Positions 1 to 10,916 are shown, numbered from the stretch's first letter. The stretch is 37,638 nucleotides of DNA from Nemertoderma westbladi (GCA_032718475.1 JAUCBJ010001767.1:1-37638); one strand, 5' to 3'. Made by a program: numbers and translations. The notes: generated from the sequence alone by a model not told the origin.

Positions 1-398
1 CACCAAATTTATTTGAGCCGGAAATTGTAATATTATAAAGCCAGATAGGGGGGGGGGGGGGGGGGGAGGGGGGGGACTGGATGCAATAAAAATTCATCCC
101 TCTCCAGGGGAAATTTGACGCAAATAACAGCTGATTACTCTCAAAAATAAAACTGTAAACTGTTTTGTTTAGTTTATTGTTTTGGTTAAAATAACATGCC
201 ACTGTAACCTGCTGCTGCTCCTTTCCCTAAATTAATAATTTAACTGAGGCGGGATATTAATTCGCCAAGATGGGATTTGCGTCCACTTCCCCTGTCTATA
301 TAAAGCTGTAAAAGTGCTAGATTATAAGACTTGAATTTAATCTTATAATAATTATTTCTTTAATAAATAATTAAATTATTGTCGGCCAAAATATACTC
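1..398. other. AT-rich non-coding flank with a G-run
   Basis: No coding region is visible. The stretch holds a G-run at 48-75 broken by a single A, and at about 168-229 one copy of a dispersed motif (TTTGGTTA, a short spacer, then GTAACCTGCT and CCTTTCC) that recurs across the window. Confidence 0.6.
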
Positions 399-674
399 GC
401 CCATGTGAAGAATTCCAGGATTTCACTTTTCGGTCGACTTTTTATTGGAATTTTATATATGAAGATTTTGTATTTTTTTAATTTATCTTTATTAAGTGTT
501 TTATAGCGCTAATTTCTGTCTTATAAGCTGTACATATACTAATTCGTTTATTGTTTTGGTTAGATTCAACCCGTCTGTAACCTGTGTTTTTTTGTGAAAA
601 CCTGATATTCTTCACATGGGGGTAACTGCAAAGTGAAATATAACGTCAGAAAGTCTGGTATTCTTCACATGGGC
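399..674. mobile_element. Short non-autonomous inverted-repeat element (MITE-like), copy 1
   Basis: The left end begins GCCCATGTGAAGAAT and the right end is its exact reverse complement. A further internal copy of the right-end motif lies near 604-620. A second copy of the element lies at 16113-16508, which establishes this as a mobile repeat. A 9-bp direct repeat AAATATACT occurs at 389-397 and 677-685 and may be the target duplication, although one or two bases separate it from the strict inverted repeat. There is no coding capacity, so movement would rely on a transposase from elsewhere. The superfamily is not certain. Confidence 0.75.
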
Positions 675-889
675 CTAAATATACTTATTAAAAATAATAT
701 AATTAAATTTATAAGAAAAATAATATAATAATAATAAATAAATAAATATAAAATATTATAATAAATAAATAAATATAAAATATTATAATAAATCATTATT
801 AAAACTTAATAAATTAGTATTAATAAAATAATAATAGTATTATTATAATTATATCAAATTATTAATAAATGTACATAGACGAACCCTAA
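675..889. other. A+T low-complexity spacer
   Basis: The sequence is almost only A and T, built of ATAATAAATAAATA-like words. No gene or signal is visible. Confidence 0.6.
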
Positions 890-1393
890 TTAACACTAAT
901 CCTAGCACAGTTTCCAATATAAGTTGTTTAGCGTATGGACTACATTTGTAGTCACATTATTTGAACATTATTTACAATGTTATTTTTTTGAATAATTTTA
1001 TTTAAAAATAGAAAATAAATAGTTTGGAACCATTTTCATGCCAAACTTTAGGTTGGGGGGGGGGGGGGGGGGGGGGTTGGACAACATATACAATAACAAC
1101 AACATGATTATGTGTGAGCTCTAGGTTATTTAAGTATATCTGTATATTCAGTTCCAACATAAAATTGTATTGCATAGTTCAGTTCATATAAAAAAAGTAG
1201 GAAGACTACAGTTGTGTTGTTGTTTGTTTAGATACCCAAACAGTCAATAAAAGTTTGTGGTTATCTTTGCATTTATCACACCGGACTCTTGTTTGCTTGC
1301 TATATGACGTTTCTAAATTTTAAACATGCTAAACCTTTCTAAATATTGCATAGTTTATTATGAAGCACTGGTAAGCCTATAGTTGTTACTTGT

Positions 1394-3284
1394 CTAGACT
1401 CCCAAACATTCAATACATGTTTTCACAACGATATGGTGATCTTTGCAGACTGGTACAAAGCATTTATCACACCGGACTCTCGTTTGCTTGCTATCTGACC
1501 TTTCTAAACATAGCTTACATCGTCTGGGACCCGCAGAAGGAACTTTACTATTTGGCAGACTTTTATATCCCAAAACAGATGCAGCCAAACGCGATGATCT
1601 TGGTAATTGCAGTGAATATAATCTCAACTTAATGTTTGCTTCCACCAATGAAAGTGACAGTATCTTGATAAAAGCACGACGATCATTTCTGTAACCATTC
1701 TTCACCATCAATAGAAATGCGTTCAACCCAGCTATGTCTAAAATGTTGAAGAAGACTGCCAGAGGCCACCGATTTGTTTTTCTTTTACAAGAGAAGTGAG
1801 CTATTCTCATATCCAGCAGATCAACACCATACTTGGTTTCATTATAATCCTCTATCATTATTGCCTTACCTTCCTTGTTTACTTCAAATCGATCGTGGGA
1901 CGTGCTCAGTAGAATAACATTTTTGTTCTTTTTTGGGACATATGAAACAAGAGTTATCTTTTCAGCTGAATTGTGGACGAAAACCGATGTATCAGGGGAG
2001 CGATCTTTAATATTTTTTATTTCATTTGGTATTTCCTTTCTGTTACCACGGAGTGTTCCCAATAATGACAAGTCCTTCTCCTTGAGTTTCACCCCCAATG
2101 AAAAGGAAGTGAAATAGTTATCGGTTGTTATCCCTCGTCCAGTGTAATAGAAAGGGGTACTCAATTCCATCACAATTTCGGTTGCTAGCCCCTTATGAAC
2201 TTTTCCATCGGTATCTTTGCCACTATATATCAACCCCTTTAATGCAAATCCTGATTTTGCCTCTACAATCCAATTTTTTTTCAAACCGAATTTCCCTGGT
2301 TTGCATGGCATGTACGTACGCGCCTGGCATTCGTCCTCTATATCCAAGCAACTGTTCATCTATCGTTAATTGCTCTTCAGGTATGATGTACTTTAGCAAA
2401 GTATCCTGAAACATGTTCCATACATCTCGTATAGCAGCAAACTTATCAGTTTTCAAACGTTCTCCTCGAGTAGCTTTATTGTCGAAACGTAGGCATTGAA
2501 TGAGACTAACAAAACGATTATAACCCATGGTGGCTCTAAACATTGGAGGACCGTGAATCGGGTTCCATAACTCAGTTAGCTGTTGGTGGGAACTTTTGTA
2601 TACACCGGCTAGAAGCAGCAAACCTATACCTGCACGAAGCTCTATGCATGAGAAAGCCTTGAATCTACTGACAGACACTCCGGGATTTTTTATTGAAAAC
2701 AATATCCTCCCTCGTCTATTTGTTTCTTGGAGTACAATATAAAGGATTTCTTCAGTAAAGTATAGGCCAAAACTTTCAGTTTCACTTGCAGGATTGACTA
2801 AGGCTCTTGGTCTGAAACGGATAATATCTTGTTTACTACGCTTGCATGGTGGGGGTTGCACAGTGGTGTATTCTGCACCTGACTTTGCCACATAAATTGG
2901 GTGGACAGCAGGCAGAGTATTACCTGAACTCGTATCACTGTCGCTCAAATCACTACAGTCAAATGGAGTGGTTTCCATGTCAAAATCCGAAGCACTGCTG
3001 AGATCACCAGCCTCATCATCATCCAAAATGACACTGATACCAACCACATTTTCAACATCATCATCAGAATTTCTAATATCTGTTCCCGTTGCCACATTAC
3101 AAATATCAACTGTATTTTCGATTCCATCATTTTGTGTGCCATTTTCTTCATCTTGTTCCGGTGTCTCATCACCAAGATCAAGCCAGTGCTGTACGTTTAT
3201 AGTTTCAATAGCTTGCTCCAAAATATCACGGTCACGTTGATCAGGAAAATAGCTTTCAAACAATAGCCGATTATAGTTTGTCAT
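1394..3284 (-). pseudogene. piggyBac transposase (DDE_Tnp_1_7 type), frameshifted
   Basis: Two overlapping minus-strand reading frames together cover a full transposase. The upstream frame (3284 to 2223) has an acidic, Asp/Ser-rich N-terminus and the first catalytic Asp in TIDEQLL (residue about 309). The downstream frame (2359 to 1394) continues with YMPCKPGKFG, a second Asp in TTDNYF (residue 80) and a third in YGVDLLD (180, with 183). It ends in a cysteine-rich zinc-binding domain with Cys 281, 284, 297, 300, 305, 315, 318 and His 308/309. The family conserves GR..YMP.KP.K.G in a single frame, so the break is a small indel near 2310-2325. In normal function the enzyme cuts and pastes the element at TTAA. 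The catalytic and zinc residues survive, so the damage looks recent; a sequencing error is the alternative. Confidence 0.9.
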
Positions 3285-3577
3285 TGTATTTGTATCACTT
3301 ATAGCAGGCTATATGTGGCAGGTTAGTTAGTAACAGGTCGGCAACTCTACCTCAGTACTGTATCTAAATTTGATTCTGAAAGTAATAATTTAGGCCTACA
3401 GTCAGACAGTATTATCCAGAATTAAATTCTGCATATTTGTATGAATATATTTAGTGAATACAGACAGGTGCCCCTGGGCCTCTACGGTTTATAAAGACAA
3501 TGACTAACTAAATTTGTCAAAATCCCTTATACTACACTGTGACTACAAATGTAGTCCATATGCTAAACAACACGTTC

Positions 3578-4254
3578 GTGGGGACTTCGCGCAGCACGTA
3601 GTCGGCAAGCCTTGGCATACGGTTCATATAGAGCAAATGGGGCATGTCTAGTTTGAACCCCATATGCATACGGTTCATATAGAGCAAATGGGGCATGTCT
3701 AGTTTGAACCCCATATCCCATGCTATAAATGTATTCATTCGATATACAATCATATGTTAATCCGCTAGGTGGTGTCAAATTGTTATTCTGCAATTTTGTA
3801 CTTACCAGTGCAGCACTGTACAGCAGTACCGTACCGGTAGGCCTATGTCATTACTTCTGAGTCTCTAGCGGATCCCCAATTAAATGTCTTAACTTTTCAA
3901 TTTCGTAAAAGATAGACTTCATGATTCTCTACAGGCCACCAAAATTTCAGCTCAGGAAAATGAGGCCTTCCCGAGAAATTTAACATTTTCTAAAAACCAC
4001 AAAATCTGTCGTAGCTGACGTCAGACTGCATGATTTTTCACCAAACTTTACAAACTTTCTAAACTTTCTCTCTACTACTTGCCTACTAAGTTTGGTTCAA
4101 TTCCGAACCAGCGATGCCGAGAAATTCGCGTTCAAACATTTACCAGACAGACGGACGGACAGACAGACAGACGGACAGACAGACAGACGGACATGCCCCA
4201 TTTACCCTATATGAACCGTATGCCAAGGCTCGCCGACTACGTGTCTCGCCCCAC
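3578..4254. mobile_element. Nested inverted-repeat element with PuGACAG microsatellite
   Basis: The left end (from GTGGGG at 3578) and the right end (to CCCCAC at 4254) are inverted copies sharing CACGTAGTCGGC and GCCTTGGCATACGGTTCATA. Inside the left arm a 51-bp segment is tandemly duplicated (3615-3665 and 3666-3716). Near the right end is a run of GACAGACGGACA-type tetranucleotides (about 4145-4190). The element interrupts the piggyBac copy on the 5' side of its transposase. No protein is encoded. Confidence 0.72.
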
Positions 4255-4441
4255 ATTAATTAACTATTTAACTCAGGCATTGGCCAGGAAATACAATAAT
4301 ATAAACGCATTATCCAATAGAAAACGCGTTTTCCTACAGATAGATGAAGCACCACCTTCAAGGCATTAGAAGTTGATGAGGGGAGAGTTGTTGAAAGTGG
4401 CTTGACTACAAATGTAGTCCATGCGCTAGCATTAGTGTTAA

Positions 4442-4980
4442 GTAGTTAAACACTTAATTTTTCAAAACCAATTTATTACATAATAAAGCAATGATGCAAT
4501 GTAAGCCCTGCCGTCTCGGGGTAGTTTATAATGACTAATAAACTTCTAAATCTCTCCTGAATACTAATAGTAACATATACTGAAAACTGACTACTCTTAA
4601 CAGGGGTAAGGGGGTTAAAGGTGCCAGACAGGTAAGTATGGTGATAGCAAGCAGCCTTGGAAGTTGGAACTATCCAATATCCATCTGAGGCACCAATTAA
4701 CTGCAGTAAGCCTATCAGGAATCTATAGACATCTACACAATGATTGGACCAAAAAAGGCGCGACCTTTACTAACATTAGTAAAGGTCGCATTGGGTTGGA
4801 CACTGACTCATCCTTCCACTACTACTACTACTACTCTACTATGGCTATCACCCATTGAAGTCTCTGTGCTGTCAATGACTTATTCCTTTAGAAGTTTATG
4901 TAGGTACTTTACTGGGATTGATACATATTAGATTGGTCGATGGCTGAGGCTAGTCCAGATATAATATATTATATAATATA
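4442..4980. other. Non-coding spacer with one perfect hairpin
   Basis: No supportable coding region. The notable object is a perfect 14-bp stem with a 2-nt loop at 4760-4789. A (CTA)n run lies at 4818-4837, and an AT-only palindrome-like stretch at 4958-4990 adjoins the LINE fragment. The block could be the 3' region of a retroelement, which I cannot prove. Confidence 0.4.
4760..4789. repeat. Perfect 14-bp stem-loop
   Basis: The arm GCGACCTTTACTAA is followed by CA and then its exact reverse complement. No T-run follows, and it is not near a gene end in this window. Confidence 0.8.
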
Positions 4981-5939
4981 TTAATATACTGATCTGATTG
5001 CTGCAATAATTTCATCAGGAATCCCATATAATGAAAGTATGCTGAACATACGTGACCGAGAGACTGAATCAAAGGCCTTGAAGAAGTCAACAAAGATAAA
5101 AGCCAGATACCTGTCTTTCTTTTTTGATAATTCTTCAATTATCCTTCTAAGTGCCAAAATGGGATCCATGGTCCCACGACCTTTACGGAACCCATTCTGA
5201 TTTCCACGGAGCAGTCTCTCAATGGGATCCCTGATGCGATTTAATAGAATCCTATTGTATAGCTTTGCAGCAATCGAGATCAATGAGATTCCCCGAAAAG
5301 AACCATAGAGTGTTAGGTTGCCCTTCTTGGGAACTGGCACCAACTTATTTGTTTTCATTTCTTGTGGGACTCTTGTTGTTCGGTACATGTCTACTATGAT
5401 GGGATAGATGAGCTTTAAACACTCAGATATTTTAAAGACCTCAGGGGGAACACCTTCTACTCCACTGGCACGATTGGTCTTAATGCTCTTTGCAGCAGCC
5501 TTCACTTCTGCAAAGGAGATATCGCCAATGGGAATATCTGGGAGTACAGACTCAGACACTTTTACTTCTATAAAGTTATCAGGCAATACCCTGTCATTAT
5601 TGAGGAGCTTTTCAAAGTGGGCTTTCCAACCATTGAGGCGATCGGCTGGTGATTCAGCCTTAACCTTGGTGGTTGGTTGGCTTTTCCGCCCAGTAAGCAG
5701 ATTGATCGATTTCTATGCCTGGGATGATTGCCTGCTGTCTTCAGCATCATTGATGGCATCAACCTATTGGTTTATTAGCTCCTGTAGATTAACAGAGTCC
5801 TGCCTGTTCAGGGACCTAGATGCAACCTTAACTACATTCTTGGCCGCTGTAGTCTGTTTGAGTCGGGACTCTTTCTGCGCCTTATGAAGGTCATTTCGGC
5901 ACTTCTGAATTTTGTTGTCAGTCCAGGGGGCACGATTAC
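4981..5939 (-). mobile_element. LINE (non-LTR) ORF2 fragment: N-terminal part of reverse transcriptase, broken
   Basis: The open part (5586 to 4981, 201 aa) shows reverse transcriptase blocks in order: RASGVEGVPPEVFK, a GSFRGISLISIAAKLYNRILLNR-like block (written here only as a description), NQNGFRKGRGTMDPILALR, and catalytic motif A FVDFFKAFDS. The motif B/C region with the (Y/F)xDD pair is absent because the fragment ends near 4981. Reading upstream in the same frame to about 5939 gives further coding sequence (PWTDNK, then LLTGRKSQPTTK and RLNGWKAHFEKLL) interrupted by two TAG stops, near 5716 and 5777. It is dead and truncated at both ends. The clade is uncertain. Confidence 0.85.
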
Positions 5940-6262
5940 ATGCCTATCGAGAAAGATGTTAATCTACTGATTGAGGAAATTCACGAAACGGTTGATTCTT
6001 TAAATAAGATCCGCAAAACGATTTTCGATAAAGCTGTCAGTAATATTGCTATCGCTCAGGAGAGGCAGAAAAAATCGTATGATGCACGGCTTACGAAAAG
6101 CATATTCAAAGTTAATCAATTCGTCGTTTGCGTAACTCGAAGAGATGTAAGAAAGTGTGGGAAACTAGAAGCAGCATGGCTATAGGGCCGTATAAAGGTA
6201 GCGAGGTGAGGGACAAGGGTATCTATAAACCTGTAAACTGTGCAATACTGCTGGGATTCCAT
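5940..6262 (+). mobile_element. Ty3/gypsy-like integrase C-terminal fragment, frameshifted
   Basis: The 81-residue frame has the pattern of the region after the integrase core in Ty3/gypsy elements: an AQERQKKSYD stretch, then FKVNQFVV, then RKCGKLEAAWL. The family follows this with a GPY motif; here GPYKGSEVRDKGIYKP is found one frame away, so there is an indel and stop near 6183. The catalytic core is missing and no long terminal repeats are visible. The fragment directly abuts the LINE remnant, so one inserted into or recombined with the other. A domesticated integrase-derived gene is less likely given the break. Confidence 0.7.
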
Positions 6263-6579
6263 TGAAAAATGGTCTCAATAATGGTCAGAAATTAAAGAAA
6301 TATTATATAAGTTAGGATAATTCCATGGATGACTTCGTTACGCCACGGGGTAAAAGCAACAAAAAGGAGGGGAAGAAGAGTACGAAGAGATTGGATAGCG
6401 CAGAACGGCGCATCGACGAACAGGATGAGAGGGGGAAGATATTTTACTATCCCCATTACAGTAATAATCATACAGGTGTCATTGGTTGGGTTTGTCATTG
6501 GTCAGTTGTGTCATTTCGTTTAATTAATAATTAAGTGAATTAATTCCCTTATATTAATGGTTTTACCATTTACAGACTG
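6263..6579. other. Non-coding spacer
   Basis: Short overlapping frames around 6325-6534 have no recognisable domain and an unremarkable basic composition. I see no gene here. Confidence 0.5.
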
Positions 6580-7945
6580 ACAGATAGTATTTACGTCTAT
6601 TTTTACACCTCAACAGGTATGTGGACGTCATTTTACGTCAATTATGTTTGTTGCAAGAACTCAAAGTTTTGATGGTTGACGTAATTACGTAAAATTACGT
6701 CTTGAACACGTCTTGTTGACACGTTCCTGTATAAGACTTATACATGGTGGATATAATTACCTAAAATGACGTCATGAACACGTCTTGACGGCACGTATCT
6801 GTGTGATACTTTTCATGTTGGAAATAATTACCTAAAATTACGTCTTGAACACGTCTTAATGACACATCTACTTACCACTTATACCTACTGACTGACTACA
6901 GTATGAGTACAGTATATATTAGTGGTGGGTATATTTTAGTTAGTTATTTATATAGGCGGTGGGTGTGAGTGGGTAGGAAAGTAATGAGGTGGGTGCGTGT
7001 GGGTAGGATAGGAAGGTAATATGGTGGGTGTGAGTGGGTAGGGAGGTAATGAGGTGGGTGTGAGTGGGTATGAAGGTAATATGGTGGGTGTGAGTGGCTA
7101 GCAAGGTACTATGGTGGGTGTGAGTGGGTAGGAAGGTAATGAGGTGGGTGTGAGTGGGTAGGAAGGTAATGAAGTGGGTGTGAGTGGGTAGGAAGGTAAT
7201 ATAGTGGGTGTGAGTGGGAATGAAGGTAATATGGTGGGTGTGAGTGGGTAGGAAGGTAATATGGTGGGTGTGAGTGGGTAGGAAGGTAATATGGTGGGTG
7301 TGAGTGGGTAGGATGGTAATGAGGTGGGTGTGAGTGGGTAGGAAGGTAATGAAGTGGGTGTGAGTGGGTAGGAAGGTAATATAGTGTGGTGTGAGTGGGT
7401 AGGAAGGTACTATGGTGGGTGTGAGTGGTGCTATTGCGCACTCTGAGTACCACCAATGACAAGAAAATGGCCAAATTGACCCATTAGGTTTATTATATTT
7501 AGATATTTATTTATATTATATTTGGTTTATTATTGGTTACATTATATAATAATGTTTTTTCTTTATTATAGTATCAACAAACACCGTCAAGAAAGTAAAA
7601 TCAATTTCAATCATAACTGTCATGGATCTAAGCGATGTAAAAAGCGACGCGTAAGTGCTTGTGTGGTGTAGTTATTTGAATTTGGCGTCTGTTATTGTTA
7701 CAGTACGTGTCTAGCACGTCATTTGACGTGCTTGTGTGGTGTTCCAGTGTAGTATTTGACGTCTGATGACGTAATTGACACGTGTCTAACAAGTCATTTG
7801 ACGTAAACTGTAGCACGTCATGGTTTGACGTGCTCAAACACGTGTTTGACACTTCCAAAATACACGTGGCCAAGACGTCATTTTCAACACGTTGACGTCA
7901 AATAATTACGTCGTATCCACGTGTTTTTGACGTGTTGATGCTTAT
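6580..7945. repeat. ACGT-rich compound repeat block
   Basis: The tetramer ACGT occurs at least 13 times in 6590-6880 and about 17 times in 7690-7945, often as ACGTC, TGACGTCA (6768, 7892) or CACGTG. The left flank contains about 2.7 tandem copies of a roughly 72-bp unit (6680-6880). Between the two ACGT-rich flanks lies a 30-bp minisatellite. The flanks look loosely inverted relative to each other (CAACA...ACGTC words at both outer edges), so the whole may be one element. No protein is supported. Confidence 0.6.
6958..7433. repeat. 30-bp minisatellite, about 16 copies
   Basis: The unit is built of GGTGGGTGTGAGTGGGTAGG followed by AAGGTAAT and a variable AT/GA pair. The period is exactly 30 bp over 7021-7380. 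Because 30 is a multiple of three, long repetitive frames result, such as the minus-strand Leu-Pro-Thr-His-Ser-His repeat, but these are not credible genes. Confidence 0.9.
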
Positions 7946-7946
7946 A

Positions 7947-7978
<32 letters not shown>
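7947..7978. repeat. G homopolymer (about 32)
   Basis: An uninterrupted run of G. Similar runs lie at 48-75, 1055-1076, 22352-22373 and 25256-25277, with C-runs at 13146-13167, 13509-13524, 13551-13567, 25881-25898 and 26451-26462. The exact lengths may be unreliable in the assembly. Confidence 0.85.
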
Positions 7979-7979
<1 letters not shown>

Positions 7980-8315
7980 GGTAATAAGTTCAATTGTTAC
8001 ACCAACTGAGTAACAGTTATTCATATTCATATTATTAGTTTGCAGGTGGGGAGGATATATATTTTCTAATAATAAAAAGGCTAAAACAATATAACCTCAT
8101 TACAATAAATTTATCATCACGAAATTTTTGGAGGAGCAGGTTACACAGACAAGGTTTTCTAACCCGACAATAAACGATAGGCTAAGTACAGTACATATTG
8201 AATAACCGGTCTGCCAGTACTGTATCCATACTGAATACAGGAATAACCGGTCTGCCAGTACTGTATCATTGACAATAAGGAAGGGAACGGAGCAGTCTGG
8301 CAGTGCATTTTGAAT

Positions 8316-8475
8316 TTATTGCAATAATATTGGGGGGGGACCAAATCCGCGAACGAGGACCCAATCATGCCAATCCGCTAGCAGATTTGGTCCTAGGGAG
8401 ACCAAATCTGCTAGCGGATTGGCATGATTGGGTCCTCGTTCGCGGATTTGGTCCCCCCCAATATTATTGCAATAA
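8316..8475. repeat. Large near-perfect palindrome 1
   Basis: The left arm 8316-8392 and right arm 8401-8475 are reverse complements apart from small indels in the G-run, around an 8-base centre CTAGGGAG. The arms run from TTATTGCAATAATATT through ACCAAATCCGCGAACGAGG to GCTAGCAGATTTGGTC. The sequence can extrude as a cruciform or fold as one long hairpin. Confidence 0.9.
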
Positions 8476-8484
8476 CCCCCTGAT

Positions 8485-8563
8485 TTGGTCCCCTCGGACT
8501 CAATCCGCTAGCAGATTTGGTCCTAGGGAGACCAAATCTGCTAGCGGATTGAGTCCGGGGGAC
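8485..8563. repeat. Palindrome 2, sharing its core with palindrome 1
   Basis: The arms GACTCAATCCGCTAGCAGAT... and their complement flank the same CTAGGGAG centre as palindrome 1. About 51 central bases are identical between the two. Partial arms continue to about 8610 (GCTAGCAGATCCGGTCC). Confidence 0.85.
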
Positions 8564-8610
8564 TAAATCCGCTAGCAGATCCGGTCCGGGGGGGGGACCG
8601 ATTCTTCGGG

Positions 8611-10550
8611 GGACTGAATGCGCTGTTACACCGGCATACTGCCAGACTGCTAATATTTAAATGTAAAGTAGGCCTACTACCAGACTACAGTACTAAGTTA
8701 CATTAATTGCTTGTTAATTTAGTGCATTTAATAGGCCTACTGGTCAAGATTAGCAAATAATCACATAACAACCAATCAAACAGACAGACAGAACAGCCTA
8801 TAACAACTTAAAGCATTAATAAAACAGGCAATATCATTGGATGTTCAGAAAATGATTGCTTGGGTTTTTACTCATGTGCACAGATTTAAAAAAAACCGGG
8901 CCGGCACCGGTTCGGCCAAAACTGAAAACCGGTACCGGTGCACCGGTCCATTCCTAGTAGCATCTTCTTACATTTTATATCATTTTCGATTTTTTTTTCT
9001 TTTGATTTATAATTTTTTTTCGATTTTTTTTATTTGTATCATTTTTGATATCACAATAAGTGTTGACCCGGCTGCCCGGACCCTGCCTTTTTGAGACAGA
9101 CCCGGAACCGGACCCGGCAAAATGTTCGACCCGGCAAAATGTTCGATCCAGTCGTTTACTAATTACATCCACAAAGAGCTTAAAGAGTTACTATAAGGGA
9201 AACTTAAATAACAGATAAACCAATTATCAGAAAAATGAACAACACATTACAAAATTTGTATTTTTCAAAAATTTCAAATTTTCGGAGGATTTTTAACACC
9301 CATTGCCACCTTCTGATCAATAGTTTACTAATTTGGTTACGAAAATATGGACATTCATGTATCCAATGGTTAGAATCAAGCACAATTAATTCAAAACTAA
9401 TAATCAGACACATTTTCAAATAATGTGCTTCATGGATTTTTGCAAATAGGTCAAATTTCAAACAGCGATATATCGAGAATGCATCAACAAAATCAGCTAA
9501 AATTTTCAAAATACAATTTTTTCACAAGTGGTGAAAATGTCATCGAAAATCTCTGACCCTTGCCACACCCATTGGTCGAGCTTGAAAAGAATGACTCATC
9601 GATTACTGGGAAATATGTTGTAGGCTATCTACCGGCTGACCGGTGCCAGTGCTGTATAAAATATAATCTTGAACAAATGCGGCCCCTTCACAAATATCTC
9701 CATATAGCCTACCGGTAATTTATCTTAACCATAATGAATGAACTGATGAACCAATCACGCTCAGGCAGTCAGGTGAATCTAATCAATCGATATACAAATA
9801 CAGCCAGACAGAAATAATACGAAAACCTAGCGATAACATTCAAAAACCTGCAAAAACCTTCCAAAAACCGAACAAAAACCTAATTTTTGTTTTGAAAAAC
9901 CTAAGGTTTTTGCCAGCCCTGCCTGCAAGGTACCGACAGACCCTGAACTAAGCCGCCTGACTTGCCTTAGGAGGACCAACCTTGTAAAATTGTGAGGGGC
10001 GAGCGGTACGCAAAGGGTCTACTGACTATCGACTAGACGGAGTGTACTACAGTTTATCGCTGCAGTTCCTCACCTATCCGACGGACAGACATCGACAGAC
10101 ACAGACCCGACGGAGTGAAATGTTATTACTGCATTCACTCACCGACCTTACGGACTTCTGACGGACTTCTGACCCACGGATTTCTGACAGACAACTATCA
10201 AACGTAATTTGGGGGGTTAAAATTATATCTATAAAGTAAGTCAAACTGCCCGATTCAATAATTTGTACTGTAGGTCTAATATTATGTTATTTGCATTGTG
10301 TATATTCTATCTATATTGGCCTTGGGGTGACCCATATATTTGTAATCAGTATCGTTTCATCTAAGAGAACTAGATTACTAGAATAAATTGATGTTCAAGC
10401 CAACTCGTTCTTTTTATATTCGATCTGCATTATCCACTATTTCATCCCAATACCGTTGACAGCCAATACCGTTGACAAGTATCTCGGGATCGCAAACCCC
10501 CCTGAACTTACATCGGCGTCAAACACATGGTTAGGATTTGACGGCTACGC
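8611..10550. other. Long non-coding stretch
   Basis: No supportable gene. Visible items are a patch of ACCGGT words at 8895-8945; a short direct repeat GACCCGGCAAAATGTTCGA at about 9111 and 9129 (second copy with GATC in place of GACC); and GACGGA/GACAGA-rich sequence at 10070-10200. Frames at 8837-9094 and 9204-9509 are low-complexity and unconvincing. Confidence 0.5.
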
Positions 10551-10916
10551 CGTTTGTGCCTTTGTTAAATACTTTCAATTTGCCATCCGTCTCTTAATTA
10601 GTTGTTGTCGCGTTTCTATAGTTGTCCTCAATAAATAATCTTATTTTACCAAATGCTCCAATTACGTTTGGTGGTCAGTTCTAACCCTAATTTAAACTAG
10701 GCCTACTACGCTAGGCGGTATTGTTAATTTTTTTTGGATCCATTTCCTTGTTTTTTTACTGTGACTATAACCTGCTCCGCTCCTTTCTGATACAGCGACC
10801 TCATCATTTATTATAATTGATTCGCTTGAAATTTATAATAGAGAAGAGCTTGACATACCTTAAACTTCTGCCGCCTGTATTTAATTTATTGATTAATATT
10901 TATTGAAGATTAGATA
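10551..10916 (+). promoter_or_regulatory. Upstream region of zinc-finger gene 1, shared with gene 2
   Basis: This block is clearly homologous to the reverse complement of 29263-29665, upstream of the paralogous gene. The shared words include CTCTTAATTAGTTGTTGTCG, CCAAATGCTCCAATTACGTT, TTACTGTGACTATAACCTGC and GCTTGAAATTTATAATAGAG. The last contains a TATA-like TTTATAATA about 80 bp before the ATG. The homology shows that the duplication included upstream DNA; promoter activity is inferred only from position and shared sequence. Confidence 0.5.

Larger units (their letters stand above)
890..4441 (-). mobile_element. piggyBac-type DNA transposon, both ends present
   Basis: Both ends carry TTAA (890-893 and 4438-4441), the target site duplicated by piggyBac elements. 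Just inside are 13-bp inverted repeats, CACTAATCCTAGC on the left and its complement with one mismatch on the right. Further in are sub-terminal inverted repeats containing the hairpin GACTACAAATGTAGTC, at about 931-953 on the left and 4404-4425 on the right. An extra copy lies at 3539-3571. The spacer between terminal and sub-terminal repeats is about 24 bp on the left and nearly absent on the right, recalling the asymmetric ends of known piggyBac elements. The minus-strand transposase lies inside (1394-3284). A second element inserted at 3578-4254, so the original was about 2.9 kb. Confidence 0.88.

Noticed and set aside
5408-5887. 159-codon plus-strand frame
   Set aside because: Antisense to the LINE reverse transcriptase, which has recognisable motifs; the plus-strand translation has none.
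6325-6534. Small basic protein gene
   Set aside because: Two overlapping plus frames and a minus frame are open over the same stretch, with no domain or supporting signal.
7109-7474. Minus-strand frame with LPTHSHPPYY repeats
   Set aside because: A by-product of the 30-bp minisatellite.
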